DNA of 64,000 nt, from contig JAJDTY010000073.1 in the NCBI GenBank assembly GCA_022826945.1, positions 1-64,000 on the forward strand. Direction: 5' to 3'. This stretch comes from Candidatus Binatia bacterium. GTDB taxonomy: Bacteria; Desulfobacterota; Binatia; Bin18. The notes under the pieces were generated by a model. It saw only the letters and a program-made list of their open reading frames with translations, did not search any database and had not been told where the DNA came from. The position numbers and the translations under genes are program-made. Within the stretch, counting starts at the first letter, position 1, and every line of letters begins with the position of its first letter. Shown here piece after piece: positions 43,351-52,154 of this stretch.

Positions 43351-43389
43351 CGCGGGTGGGCGTCGCATAACCCGCCACGAAGCTGCCGT

Positions 43390-44859
43390 ATGTCTCTTTC
43401 TCCAGAGAGTAAGCCCAGAGCACCCCATATCGTTATTGTCGGTGGTGGTATTGCCGGTCTTGCTGCGGCCCACAGACTCGAAGAATTGAGCCGGGAACGA
43501 GAGCAGCCGCTTCGATTCACGCTGCTGGAGGCTAGCGACAGGCTTGGCGGAGTGATTGAAACGGAACAGAGAGACGATTTTCTGTTTGAGCTCGGACCGG
43601 ATTCTTTTATTTCGGAAAAACCTTGGGCTCTGGCTCTGTGTCGTCGCCTTGGTCTTGAGCCGGAGCTCCTGGGTACTAACGACGCGCACCGGTCTACGTT
43701 TGTCGTACACAAAGGGAAGCTTGAACCCCTGCCGCAAGGGTTTATGTTACTGGCTCCCACCCAATTTGGTCCCCTGGTCCGATCGCGTATTTTTTCCTGG
43801 CCGGGGAAGCTGCGCATGGCGCTCGATCTCGTATTGCCTCGAGCCAAGGAACAAAACGACGAAAGCCTTGGCTCATTTGTCCGGAGACGGCTCGGGCGAG
43901 AGGCGCTCGAACGCATTGCCCAACCCCTTATTGGCGGCATCTATACGGCCGACCCCGACCAGCTTAGCCTTGCCGCAACCATGCCGCGTTTTCTGCACAT
44001 GGAGCGTGAGCATCGGAGCGTGATTTATGCGCTCTGGCGAGCGGCTCGCCGCAGTCCTCAGACGACCAGGGACACGAGCGGCGCACGCTGGAGTTTGTTT
44101 GTGACTTTGCAAACCGGCATGCAACGCCTCGTTTCTACTCTGACCGAACGCCTCACCAGCGGAACCCTGCGTCAGCAGTGTCCGGCAACGAGCGTCCGCT
44201 ATCAACCGGCGGGGTCGGACGAGACCCGCTGGACGGTGGACTGTGCCGACGGCTCCAATTTTCACGCCGATGGCCTGGTACTGGCGACGCCGGCCTTTGC
44301 CGCGGCTCAGCTTGTGCATAGGTTTGACCACGCTTTGAGTCAGCATCTTTCCGGCATTCCCTACAGCTCCACGGCCACGGTGAATATGGCCTATCGTCGC
44401 GACCAGATTCCTCATCCGCTGAACGGGTTCGGTTTTGTGGTGCCACGGGTAGAGCAGCGTTCCATTCTTGCCGGGACTTTTTCGAGCGTGAAATATACTG
44501 GACGCGCGCCGAGCGATCACGCCCTATTACGCACTTTTGTGGGGGGAGCGCTTCAGGCCGAACTGTTTGAGCGGGATGACGCTGAAATCCGCGCTCTGGT
44601 CCGCAGTGAGTTGCACCAGTTGCTCGGGATTGAGGCTGAACCCCTCCTGACTCGTATCGCCCGCTATCCGCAGTCCATGCCGCAGTACCGTGTCGGGCAT
44701 CTTCAACTCGTTGACGAGATTGAAAAACAAGCGGCCGAGCATCCAGGTCTGGCTCTTGCCGGCAACGCTTATCGAGGCGTTGGTCTTGCCGACTGTGTGC
44801 GGAGTGGAGAAGCTGCGGCTGAGGAGGTGTTTGCTCAGCGTGTGGCCAAGCCGTTGTAG
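43390..44859 (+). CDS. hemG: Protoporphyrinogen/coproporphyrinogen oxidase (HemY type)
   Basis: A 489-residue FAD-dependent, oxygen-requiring porphyrinogen oxidase. It starts with a dinucleotide-binding motif (IVIVGGGIAGLAAAHRLEEL), followed by LLEASDRLGGVIETEQ, FELGPDSFISEKPWAL and GIYTADPDQLSLAATMPRF, and ends LALAGNAYRGVGLADCVRSGEAAAEEV. It completes the haem unit. It is the HemY-type enzyme, unrelated to the small quinone-linked E. coli HemG; some databases call it hemY. Confidence 0.93.
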   Translation: MSLSPESKPRAPHIVIVGGGIAGLAAAHRLEELSREREQPLRFTLLEASDRLGGVIETEQRDDFLFELGPDSFISEKPWALALCRRLGLEPELLGTNDAHRSTFVVHKGKLEPLPQGFMLLAPTQFGPLVRSRIFSWPGKLRMALDLVLPRAKEQNDESLGSFVRRRLGREALERIAQPLIGGIYTADPDQLSLAATMPRFLHMEREHRSVIYALWRAARRSPQTTRDTSGARWSLFVTLQTGMQRLVSTLTERLTSGTLRQQCPATSVRYQPAGSDETRWTVDCADGSNFHADGLVLATPAFAAAQLVHRFDHALSQHLSGIPYSSTATVNMAYRRDQIPHPLNGFGFVVPRVEQRSILAGTFSSVKYTGRAPSDHALLRTFVGGALQAELFERDDAEIRALVRSELHQLLGIEAEPLLTRIARYPQSMPQYRVGHLQLVDEIEKQAAEHPGLALAGNAYRGVGLADCVRSGEAAAEEVFAQRVAKPL

Positions 44860-44871
44860 TCGTGCTCCGTC

Positions 44872-45378
44872 TTACGGTCCCAACTCTCTTTCCATCTCGA
44901 TAACGTGCAGGTCGGGGTGGGAGGGTAGCAGATCGGTTTTCCCGGTAGGAACAAAACCTGAGGATTTATACAGTTTCGTCGCGGGACTATTGTCGGCGGT
45001 GACCCACAGCCTCATGCGCTGGGCCCCCTGAGCGGTGGCCCAGGATAGTGTCCTATGAAGAAGTCGCTTGCCAATTCCTTTGCCGCGCGCCGTGGGAGAA
45101 ACCCACATGCTGCCAACCTGAGCGACGTGTCTATCGGCGACTTCCAGGTGTCCGTAGGTGATGCCGACGGGTTCCTCATTGAGAAAAGCAATAAAGAATT
45201 CGTGATGTGAAAGGCGTAAATTTTTTGCAAGTTGCTGCCAGTACGTTTCCGGCTTGTCCTGAATTTCCCCAATTGTCTGGGCAAAGGCATCAGGAGCATT
45301 CCTAAGCGCCCGCATCCGTAGCGCTCTCAGCAACGCCGACTCGTCCGTTTGTAACGGTCGTATTGAGAGGCCTTTCAT
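44872..45378 (-). CDS. GNAT-family N-acetyltransferase
   Basis: A 168-residue GNAT enzyme from the ATG at 45378 (LSIRPLQTDESALLRALRMRAL), with GGAGAAAAG just upstream. The acetyl-CoA loop is VSPTARGKGIGKRLL, flanked by VAQVGSMWV and ATKLYKSSGFVPTGK. The substrate is unknown. It converges on the haem operon with a 12-base gap. The track ORF adds 48 residues upstream with no family likeness. Confidence 0.87.
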   Translation of the reverse strand: MKGLSIRPLQTDESALLRALRMRALRNAPDAFAQTIGEIQDKPETYWQQLAKNLRLSHHEFFIAFLNEEPVGITYGHLEVADRHVAQVGSMWVSPTARGKGIGKRLLHRTLSWATAQGAQRMRLWVTADNSPATKLYKSSGFVPTGKTDLLPSHPDLHVIEMERELGP

Positions 45379-45663
45379 CTTTTCTCCACACGGGAAGGGT
45401 ACGGGATATGTCCGAAGAGTGAGCGCAACACGCAGCCTCCACCTAAATCGAAAACAAACAAGCAACAGGTGACTATGGGCGGAAACACGGGCATATGAAA
45501 AATTCTTACTATCCGAGAGCAACAGGACTGTTCATATCAGGCGGACTCGTATGCCGACACCCGAACTCTATCCCTTGATCTTTACTTCACGTTTACTTGA
45601 GTAGTCGGGGAGGGGTTGCTATGGTGCTGCCTTACTGTCGGTAATGGAGAGGGGTTGGGGCAA
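45379..45663. other. Divergent intergenic region
   Basis: About 285 bases between the leftward acetyltransferase and the rightward diiron protein. No ORF, RNA or clear promoter was recognised. Two TTTACT copies lie around 45590, of uncertain meaning. Confidence 0.3.
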
Positions 45664-46428
45664 GTGATCCGGGTATTCCCCCGCATTGAGAACGCCAAGC
45701 TCATGGACCTGTTCCGGAAGGGCGTTGAGGGGCAGTGGTCAGCGGCCGAAATTGACTGGACGCAGCCGTTGTCGCTCGACCGTCACGAACAGCGGGCTTT
45801 GGCCATGGTGCTGACTCCGATCTATCTGGGTGAGCAAACGGCCATGATCGGGGCCAGCTCGACCATCCCGCAATGTTTTGCCGCCCATGAGACTGAAGCC
45901 CAACTCTATCTCTCCACCTTTCTTTTGGATGAAGCCCGCCATTTCGAGACCCTGACCCGCTTCTATAACGCCCTGAACCAGCGTCCGCTCGAAGTCCGCC
46001 AACTCAAAGATATGTTTCGCTATCAGGCGCGCCTGTTCAAATCGCGGGATCGGGTTGAATGGCTGTGGGGGATACTGCTCAGCGATATTCTGGCCCGCCA
46101 TTTCTACAGCATCCTGGCAAAGGCCCATCCCACCTCTCTCTTTGCCACCATCGCGAACCGTATTTTGCGTGATGAGGCTCGCCATCTGGCATTTGCCGAA
46201 CTCTATTTGCGCGCAGTGTTGGAACGTGAACCTCAGTTCGGCCCGGTCTTTCTCCAGATGCGAGACGAGTTGTTACGGCTGATGGAGGCGATGTATGAGG
46301 CCCTGAAAGCAGAGGCGCTGCTGATCGGCATTGATGGACAGACTCTGTTTGGTGGGGTGAGGCGAGACATTGAGAACAAGGCCCGGCGGCTTCACCTCCC
46401 CGAAGCAGAAAGCCCGGCAGAAGAATGA
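45664..46428 (+). CDS. Ferritin-like diiron protein
   Basis: A helical protein of about 254 residues with the carboxylate and His ligands of a ferritin-like diiron centre: TPIYLGEQTAMIGAS (Glu), LLDEARHFETLTRFY (ExxH) and RILRDEARHLAFAELY (ExxH). The spacing recalls R2-like oxidases and AurF-type N-oxygenases, but I cannot name the reaction. The start is uncertain: GTG at 45664 and TTG codons at 45655 and 45616 are possible, with purine-rich stretches ahead. Its stop overlaps the next ATG (ATGA), so it is translationally coupled to the HMG-CoA-reductase-like gene. Confidence 0.75.
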   Translation: MIRVFPRIENAKLMDLFRKGVEGQWSAAEIDWTQPLSLDRHEQRALAMVLTPIYLGEQTAMIGASSTIPQCFAAHETEAQLYLSTFLLDEARHFETLTRFYNALNQRPLEVRQLKDMFRYQARLFKSRDRVEWLWGILLSDILARHFYSILAKAHPTSLFATIANRILRDEARHLAFAELYLRAVLEREPQFGPVFLQMRDELLRLMEAMYEALKAEALLIGIDGQTLFGGVRRDIENKARRLHLPEAESPAEE

Positions 46429-47729
46429 GTCGGCCGGGCCCGTCTCCTAAGAGGTCCTCTGCGGCCCGCTTTCCCCGTTGGCCGCGAGGCAATACGCCCC
46501 AATGGATTGCCGAACGCCAAGAACGTCTGCGGACTCTGGCCCACTGGGATGCTGAATACCAGCACGTGTTAGACGGCCAACTCGATGCGCTGACCCCCTT
46601 CCAGGAATGCTTGACCGGCCAGATGACACTGCCCGTTGGGGTCGTTGGCCCGCTGACGCTGAACTGGGGCCGGTACGAACTCGACCGACAGGGGCAACTG
46701 CACGAGCACGGTCGACACGAAGATCAGGTTTTTGTCCCTCTGGCCCATACCGAAGGCGGACTCTCGGCATCGATTCAACGCGGAGTGACCGCCGTGGCGC
46801 TGGCCGGCGGCGTCCGTACGTATGTGCTGGCCGACCGGATTACACGAGACTCGTGCTTTGTGCTCTCTTCTACGCAGGAGGCCCTTACCCTGGCCGATTG
46901 GGTCGCAGCGCATGCCGAGGATATGGCTGCCTGGCTCAAAGACCCAGACCACCCCTCGCTCTCGGAGCATTTGCTCAGTCGCCATGCGGTGCTGCACGAG
47001 GTGCAGACCCATGTGGTCGGGCCCATGTGTCACGTCTTATACCGTTTCACGACCGGCGATGCCTGCGGGCCCAATATGATGACGCGTAACGCCTATGCGC
47101 TCAACCATGCCTATATTGGCGAACGCTTTGCAGCCGAGTCCGGCATCAGGCCGCTGCGGGTATTCCTCGAAGCCAATATGGGGGGTGATAAAAAACCGAG
47201 TCATGCTTTTTTTCAGTTTCCGGGGCACGGCAAGGTTGTCCATGCCGAAATCACCCTGTCCAACGCGGTTCTCCGGCGAGTCCTGCGCGTTGAGGCTACG
47301 GATGTCCTTGCTCTGGAACATGCCGGACTCCACGGTGCGCACGCGAGCGGCATGCAATCTTTTGCCTTCACTCCAGCCTCAGCCATCGCGGCTATTTTTG
47401 CCGCTACCGGCCAGGACTTGGGCATGGTTGGCACGAGCAGTATGGCGCAGGTGACGGTCAGCCCGGTCAGTGCGGGCCTGCACCTTTCCATTCGGTTTGC
47501 CGGTTTAGAGGTGGGCACGCTCGGGGGGGGGACGAGCCTGCCGCACGCACGCTCTTATCTGCAACTGATGAACTGCTGGGGAGAGGGCAAGGTGTACCGG
47601 TTTGCCCAAATCGTTGCGGCAACCGCACTCTGCCTCGAGCTCTCAGCCTCGGCCAGCATGGCTGCGGATGGAAGCCGAAATTTTCTGCAGGCCCACCTTG
47701 AGCGCGGCGGACTACGAGCGAGCGAGTAA
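46425..47729 (+). CDS. Divergent HMG-CoA reductase homologue, catalytic His absent
   Basis: A 434-residue relative of class I HMG-CoA reductase. Recognisable blocks are LPVGVVGPL, PLAHTEGGLSASIQRG (catalytic Glu110), TGDACGPNMMTRNA, MGGDKKPSH (catalytic Lys), ATGQD (catalytic Asp331) and VGTLGGGTSLP. The C-terminal segment that normally reads LAAGHLVKSH is MAADGSRNFLQAH, so the general-acid histidine aligns with a glycine. It may catalyse a different or partial reaction on an acyl-CoA. Its start overlaps the diiron gene stop, and a lipid kinase follows 14 bases later, suggesting a shared lipid or isoprenoid pathway. Confidence 0.82.
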   Translation: MSRPGPSPKRSSAARFPRWPRGNTPQWIAERQERLRTLAHWDAEYQHVLDGQLDALTPFQECLTGQMTLPVGVVGPLTLNWGRYELDRQGQLHEHGRHEDQVFVPLAHTEGGLSASIQRGVTAVALAGGVRTYVLADRITRDSCFVLSSTQEALTLADWVAAHAEDMAAWLKDPDHPSLSEHLLSRHAVLHEVQTHVVGPMCHVLYRFTTGDACGPNMMTRNAYALNHAYIGERFAAESGIRPLRVFLEANMGGDKKPSHAFFQFPGHGKVVHAEITLSNAVLRRVLRVEATDVLALEHAGLHGAHASGMQSFAFTPASAIAAIFAATGQDLGMVGTSSMAQVTVSPVSAGLHLSIRFAGLEVGTLGGGTSLPHARSYLQLMNCWGEGKVYRFAQIVAATALCLELSASASMAADGSRNFLQAHLERGGLRASE

Positions 47730-47743
47730 AGGCGAGCACCCCG

Positions 47744-48649
47744 ATGCCGACGGCCCGCCTTATTGTTAACCCGACCTCGGGTGGAGGACGGGGAGCGAAG
47801 ATTGCCCGCCAGGCCAGCCTGGAACTGCAACGGCGAGGATGCCCACACGAAGTGCTGTATAGCAGCTCGCCAACCGACCCTGGTGTGTTGGCCCATCAGG
47901 CAGTGGCCGACGGCTGTACGCTGGTGGTCGGAGTGGGCGGTGACGGCTTAATTCATGCGGTCGCAAACAGTCTCGTCGGAACGCCTACGACGCTGGGCAT
48001 TATTCCGGCCGGTCGCGGTAACGATATCGCGCGCGGCCTGGATATCCCGCTGCGCCTGACCGAGGCATGCGAGTTGATCGCTCAAGATGGCGCACCCTCT
48101 GCCCAGCCCGTTCCTCGTATTGACGTTGGGCAGGCGCATGAGCGTTATTTTTTTTCGGTTGCGTTGGTCGGTTTGGCGGCAGAGATTAACCGCCGCTCAA
48201 ACCTAATGGGCCGCTTTCGCTTTAACGCCGTGTATTCGGCATTGACCGTTCTGTCCGTCTTTCTTTCAGCGCCACAGACGTTCACGATTCGCTGCGACGG
48301 TCATGAGCAGTGCTGCTATAGCTGGCTGATTGCGGTCGGTAACTCGTGGAGTTCGGGGCGGGGCATGAATCTCGTGCCCGGAGCCCGGATTGATGACGGT
48401 ATCCTGGATGCCTGTGTGGTGCATGGGATGGGCAAGTGGGAACTCCTGCTGCGGGCTTTCCCGCGCGTCTTTAGCGGCACTCACGTCTATCTGACTGGAA
48501 TAGAGAGTCTACGCGGGAGAGACATGGTTATCCGTTCGGAGGCCCAAGGAGATATTTACGCCGACGGTGAGCGCCTGGGCTCCCTACCGGTGACGGTGCG
48601 GGCGATTCCCCAGGCCTTATCCGTCATTCGTCCCGCCCAAAATCGCTAG
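47744..48649 (+). CDS. Diacylglycerol/sphingosine kinase-family lipid kinase
   Basis: A 301-residue DAGK-catalytic-domain protein: LIVNPTSGGGRGAKI, LVVGVGGDGLIHAVANSLV (nucleotide-binding GGDG), GIIPAGRGNDIARGL and GRGMNLVPGARIDDGILDACVV. YegS/DgkB-like members phosphorylate lipid hydroxyls using ATP. It is third in a tight unit with the diiron protein and the HMG-CoA-reductase homologue. The exact lipid is unknown. Confidence 0.88.
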   Translation: MPTARLIVNPTSGGGRGAKIARQASLELQRRGCPHEVLYSSSPTDPGVLAHQAVADGCTLVVGVGGDGLIHAVANSLVGTPTTLGIIPAGRGNDIARGLDIPLRLTEACELIAQDGAPSAQPVPRIDVGQAHERYFFSVALVGLAAEINRRSNLMGRFRFNAVYSALTVLSVFLSAPQTFTIRCDGHEQCCYSWLIAVGNSWSSGRGMNLVPGARIDDGILDACVVHGMGKWELLLRAFPRVFSGTHVYLTGIESLRGRDMVIRSEAQGDIYADGERLGSLPVTVRAIPQALSVIRPAQNR

Positions 48650-48722
48650 GCAAACGGGTAGGTGTGTGGTACACGGGGGTCGAATCGACCACGAAGACTG
48701 CAACCGGCAATAAGGAGAGATC

Positions 48723-49502
48723 ATGGCCTTTCAGGAAGAGTTTCTTGATATCCGTGGCAAGAACATCCAAATGCTCAGCGGCGGGAATGGAGACCCACTC
48801 CTGTATCTTCACAGTGCGGGTGGAGAGGTGGCTTGGCTGCCTTTTTTTGAACAGCTCGCGCAGCATTATACCGTGTATGTCCCCGGCCATCCGGGCTTTA
48901 GCCGGTCTGAGGGGCTGGAGCAGATAGATACCATAGAAGACTTGGTTTTTCACTATACGGATTTGATGGACCACATAGGGCTCGACCAGCCCTATGTGGC
49001 GGGCCTCTCGCTCGGGGGATGGCTGGCCGCCGAGCTGGCGACGCGCTACAGCAACCGCCTGAAAAAGCTGGCCCTGATTAACCCTGCCGGGCTCCGCGTG
49101 CCCGGCTCTCACATGGCCGATATTTTTGCGGCAGACCCACAGGAAACGCGCCGTTTAGTCTTCCATGAGCCAGAGTCGGAACTCGCCAGGAGTTTTATCC
49201 CGGATGACCCGCCCCAAGAGGTCCTGGAAAACGCTCTGCGTGCCCGCGAAGCCACGGCCCGGGTGGGCTGGAATCCCTATCTCTGCAATCCAAAGCTGCG
49301 CAGCCGGCTGTACCGGGTGACTGTCCCGACCATGATTATCTGGGGCGAGTCCGACCAGTTGATCCCGCTCGCCCACGGACATGCCTATCATGAGGGGATT
49401 GAAGGGGCGCAATTCGTTATGATTTCCGACTGTGGTCATGCGCCGCCGTTTGAAAAGCCCGAAGAAACCGTCACGCATCTAACCGGGTTTTTTCAGTCAT
49501 AG
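48723..49502 (+). CDS. Alpha/beta hydrolase (Ser nucleophile)
   Basis: A 259-residue alpha/beta hydrolase: LLYLHSAGGEVAWLPFFEQL (oxyanion region), VAGLSLGGWLAAEL (serine nucleophile), MIIWGESDQLIPLAHG (acid) and ISDCGHAPPFEKPEE (histidine). The serine suggests an esterase, thioesterase or C-C hydrolase. AAGGAGAG precedes the ATG. A methyltransferase follows 10 bases later. Confidence 0.88.
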   Translation: MAFQEEFLDIRGKNIQMLSGGNGDPLLYLHSAGGEVAWLPFFEQLAQHYTVYVPGHPGFSRSEGLEQIDTIEDLVFHYTDLMDHIGLDQPYVAGLSLGGWLAAELATRYSNRLKKLALINPAGLRVPGSHMADIFAADPQETRRLVFHEPESELARSFIPDDPPQEVLENALRAREATARVGWNPYLCNPKLRSRLYRVTVPTMIIWGESDQLIPLAHGHAYHEGIEGAQFVMISDCGHAPPFEKPEETVTHLTGFFQS

Positions 49503-49512
49503 TCTGGACGCT

Positions 49513-50163
49513 ATGGACCATCGTTTGACCTCGGACATGTTTGAGCGTCTCGACGAAAACGACGATGCGCTCTTTTATACGCTGCCGCGCAAACTGGTGC
49601 ATATCGATGATGGAGCGATTGCTGCCGCCGGCCAATGTATTGCCCAGACGTTTGCGCCGGGCGGTGTCCTCTTGGATCTTATGAGCAGTTGGCGTACACA
49701 TCTGCCCGAAGGGTTTGTGAAGCAAAAATGTATCGGACTCGGGCTGAACGCCGAGGAGATGGCGGATAACCCGGACCTGGATGAATATATTGTCCACAAC
49801 CTCAACGTCGATCCGCAGCTCCCCTTTGCTGACGCCTCCTTTGACGGCGTGGTTGTCACCGTTTCGATTCAATACATGATCCGACCGGTAGAAGTTTTCG
49901 CTGAAGTGAATCGGATATTGAAGCCCGGCTGTCCCTTTCTGGTGCTGTATTCCAACCGGATGTTTCCAACCAAGGCGATCCGTCTGTGGCAGATATTGAG
50001 AGATCAGGGTCGGGCCGAGCTGATTACCGCCTATTTCCAGCAGGCGGGCGGTTACGAGGCCGCGACCTTTGAGGACTGGAGTCCCAATCCGGGCGGCTCT
50101 GATCCCATGTTTGCCGTCTATGCACGCAAGCAAACTGCCCCGGAAGCATCGGACGCCCGATAG
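49513..50163 (+). CDS. SAM-dependent methyltransferase, class I type
   Basis: A 216-residue protein in which GGVLLDLMSSWRTHLPEGF takes the place of the first SAM-binding loop. NLNVDPQLPFADASFDGVVVTVSIQYMIRPVEVF and EVNRILKPGCPFLVLYSNRMFP are characteristic of class I methyltransferases. The glycine-rich loop is degenerate (LDLMSSW rather than ExGxGxG). The substrate is unknown. It sits between the hydrolase and rnhB with very short spacing. Confidence 0.8.
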   Translation: MDHRLTSDMFERLDENDDALFYTLPRKLVHIDDGAIAAAGQCIAQTFAPGGVLLDLMSSWRTHLPEGFVKQKCIGLGLNAEEMADNPDLDEYIVHNLNVDPQLPFADASFDGVVVTVSIQYMIRPVEVFAEVNRILKPGCPFLVLYSNRMFPTKAIRLWQILRDQGRAELITAYFQQAGGYEAATFEDWSPNPGGSDPMFAVYARKQTAPEASDAR

Positions 50164-50171
50164 AAAACTCT

Positions 50172-50804
50172 GTGGCTTCCCGCCTGACTTATCCGAAACT
50201 GGTTGTTGAGCAAAACCTGTGGCGAGCGGGGCTGCATAGAGTTGCTGGCGTAGACGAGGTCGGCATGGGGCCCCTTGCCGGCCCGGTGGTAGCCGCCGCA
50301 GTGGTTCTTCCGCCCAGACTGTCGGGTGAATGTTTGCCGGAGTCCTTTCCAACGGGCGTACGCGATTCCAAGACCTTGACACACAAGGCTCGGGAACGTC
50401 TTGAGGCGGAGATTCGTCAGATCGCAACGGGCATTGGCATCGGGCTGGTTGAGGTCGAGGAGATTGATCGGATCAATATCTATCAGGCGGGCTTGAAAGC
50501 CATGCGGTTGGCCCTTGACCATCTCCCGGTTCGACCCGAACACGTGTTGATAGATGGCCGACTGCTGCCAGACTGGCCAATACCCCAGTCTACCTTCAAA
50601 AAAGGGGATCGAGATATTTACTCCATTGCCGCGGCCTCGATTATTGCGAAGACGCACCGCGACCGGCTCATGCTTGAACTGGACCAACGCTACCCCCAGT
50701 ACGGATTCTCTCGCCATCGAGGATACGGTACAGTCGCCCATCGTGAGGCCCTGCGTACCTACGGACCGTGCCCGGCCCATCGACGTTCATTTCGGTTACT
50801 CTAG
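50172..50804 (+). CDS. rnhB: Ribonuclease HII
   Basis: A 210-residue RNase HII, which removes ribonucleotides and RNA primers from DNA. The acidic catalytic residues appear in VAGVDEVGMGPLAGPVVAAAVVL (DEVG), HVLIDGR and AAASIIAKTHRDRLM. The C-terminal GFSRHRGYGTVAHREAL matches the family. The start codon is GTG. It lies 8 bases after the methyltransferase. Confidence 0.94.
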   Translation: MASRLTYPKLVVEQNLWRAGLHRVAGVDEVGMGPLAGPVVAAAVVLPPRLSGECLPESFPTGVRDSKTLTHKARERLEAEIRQIATGIGIGLVEVEEIDRINIYQAGLKAMRLALDHLPVRPEHVLIDGRLLPDWPIPQSTFKKGDRDIYSIAAASIIAKTHRDRLMLELDQRYPQYGFSRHRGYGTVAHREALRTYGPCPAHRRSFRLL

Positions 50805-50870
50805 TGGCCTTGATTCACTTTCAACCAGCCCCTCTTGGTGGCTATACTGGGAAAAAGGCAGGAGGAGCGT

Positions 50871-52145
50871 ATGGCGACTGAAGTGATCATGCCGCGTATG
50901 AGCGACACCATGGAGGAGGGGAAGATCCTCAAGTGGCTCAAAAAGGTGGGGGATCGGATTGAGGTCGGCGATATTATTGCCGAGGTGGAAACCGATAAGG
51001 CCGACATGGAAATGGAAGCCTTGGATGATGGCTTCCTGACTGAGATTCGCGCCCAAGAGGGCGAGGCTGTCCCGGTTGGAGCGGTGATTGCCCTGTTGGG
51101 CGAAGAGGCGGAAGTGGGGGTTGCTTCAACGCCACCGGCTCGAACGGTAAGCTCATCTGCATCGACTCCACCTGCTGAGAAGAGAGTGAATGCCAAAGCT
51201 GGCCCGCCGGCAGCCAAGAAAGTCCGGAAAATCCGTGAAGCCGCACCCAAGAAGTCGCCGGCTCGAAAAAAGAACGAGCGGATTCTCGCTTCACCTATTG
51301 TCCGGAAAATCGCCGCCGAGCGCGGCATCGAACTGGCCAGGGTGCGAGGCAGTGGGCCGGGTGGACGAATCATTAAACAGGACCTTGAAGGTGCTGAGGC
51401 TGTGCCGGTGGCGGCCGAATTGAAGGCCCCGCCTGCCTCCCCGCCAGTAGCCACCACGCCAACCGGCAGGGTGGAGCCGTTCTCTCGGATGCGGGCAACA
51501 ATTGCCAAACGTATGGCGGACAGTATGCGGGAGGCACCACATTTTTATGTCACCACGGAGATTGATATGTCCGAGGCGGTTCGCCTGCGGACCTCGCTGA
51601 AGCTGAGCGACCGGGTGAGCGCCGAGGTGACCTATACTCATTTACTGGTCAAGGCGGTCGCGGTTGCGTTGGGACGCCACCCACGGCTGAACGCGTCCTT
51701 TACCGGTGACGGACGGGAACTCAAGGATGAGGTCAATATCGGGATTGCCGTTGCCCTTGACGACGGTTTGATCGTTCCAGTGCTGCACGACTGTCAGGCG
51801 CTGTCGCTGCTGGACATCGCCGCCCAAACCAATGCACTGGTTGAACGGGCGCGGACGGGCAAGCCGACGACGCAGGACCTCTCTGGAGGCACCTTTACCA
51901 TTTCCAATTTGGGCATGTATCCTGTGGAGCATTTTACCGCAGTGATCAATCCGCCCCAGGCCGCGATTCTAGCGACCAGCGCCATTAAAGAGCGCCCTGC
52001 GGTCAGAGAGGGGCAGGTGGTCATCTCGCGAACCATGATGGCAACGCTGTCGTGCGATCACCGCGTATTGGATGGAGCGACTGGCGCACAGTTTCTCCGG
52101 GAACTGAAGAATCTACTCGAAAACCCTGTAGGCTTAATGGTGTAA
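50871..52145 (+). CDS. pdhC: Dihydrolipoamide acyltransferase (E2 of a 2-oxoacid dehydrogenase)
   Basis: A 424-residue E2. Residues 1-78 form one lipoyl domain with the lipoylated lysine in EVETDKADMEM. A basic Ala/Lys/Pro linker is followed by a peripheral-subunit-binding domain (LASPIVRKIAAERGIELARVRGSGPGGRI). The acyltransferase domain ends SCDHRVLDGATGAQFL with the catalytic His and Asp-Gly. AGGAGG precedes the ATG at 50871. The N-terminus (MPRMSDTMEEGKILKWLKKVGD) resembles pyruvate-type E2. The E1 subunits are not in the window, so the oxoacid is not certain. Confidence 0.9.
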   Translation: MATEVIMPRMSDTMEEGKILKWLKKVGDRIEVGDIIAEVETDKADMEMEALDDGFLTEIRAQEGEAVPVGAVIALLGEEAEVGVASTPPARTVSSSASTPPAEKRVNAKAGPPAAKKVRKIREAAPKKSPARKKNERILASPIVRKIAAERGIELARVRGSGPGGRIIKQDLEGAEAVPVAAELKAPPASPPVATTPTGRVEPFSRMRATIAKRMADSMREAPHFYVTTEIDMSEAVRLRTSLKLSDRVSAEVTYTHLLVKAVAVALGRHPRLNASFTGDGRELKDEVNIGIAVALDDGLIVPVLHDCQALSLLDIAAQTNALVERARTGKPTTQDLSGGTFTISNLGMYPVEHFTAVINPPQAAILATSAIKERPAVREGQVVISRTMMATLSCDHRVLDGATGAQFLRELKNLLENPVGLMV

Positions 52146-52154
52146 AGGAGAGCA

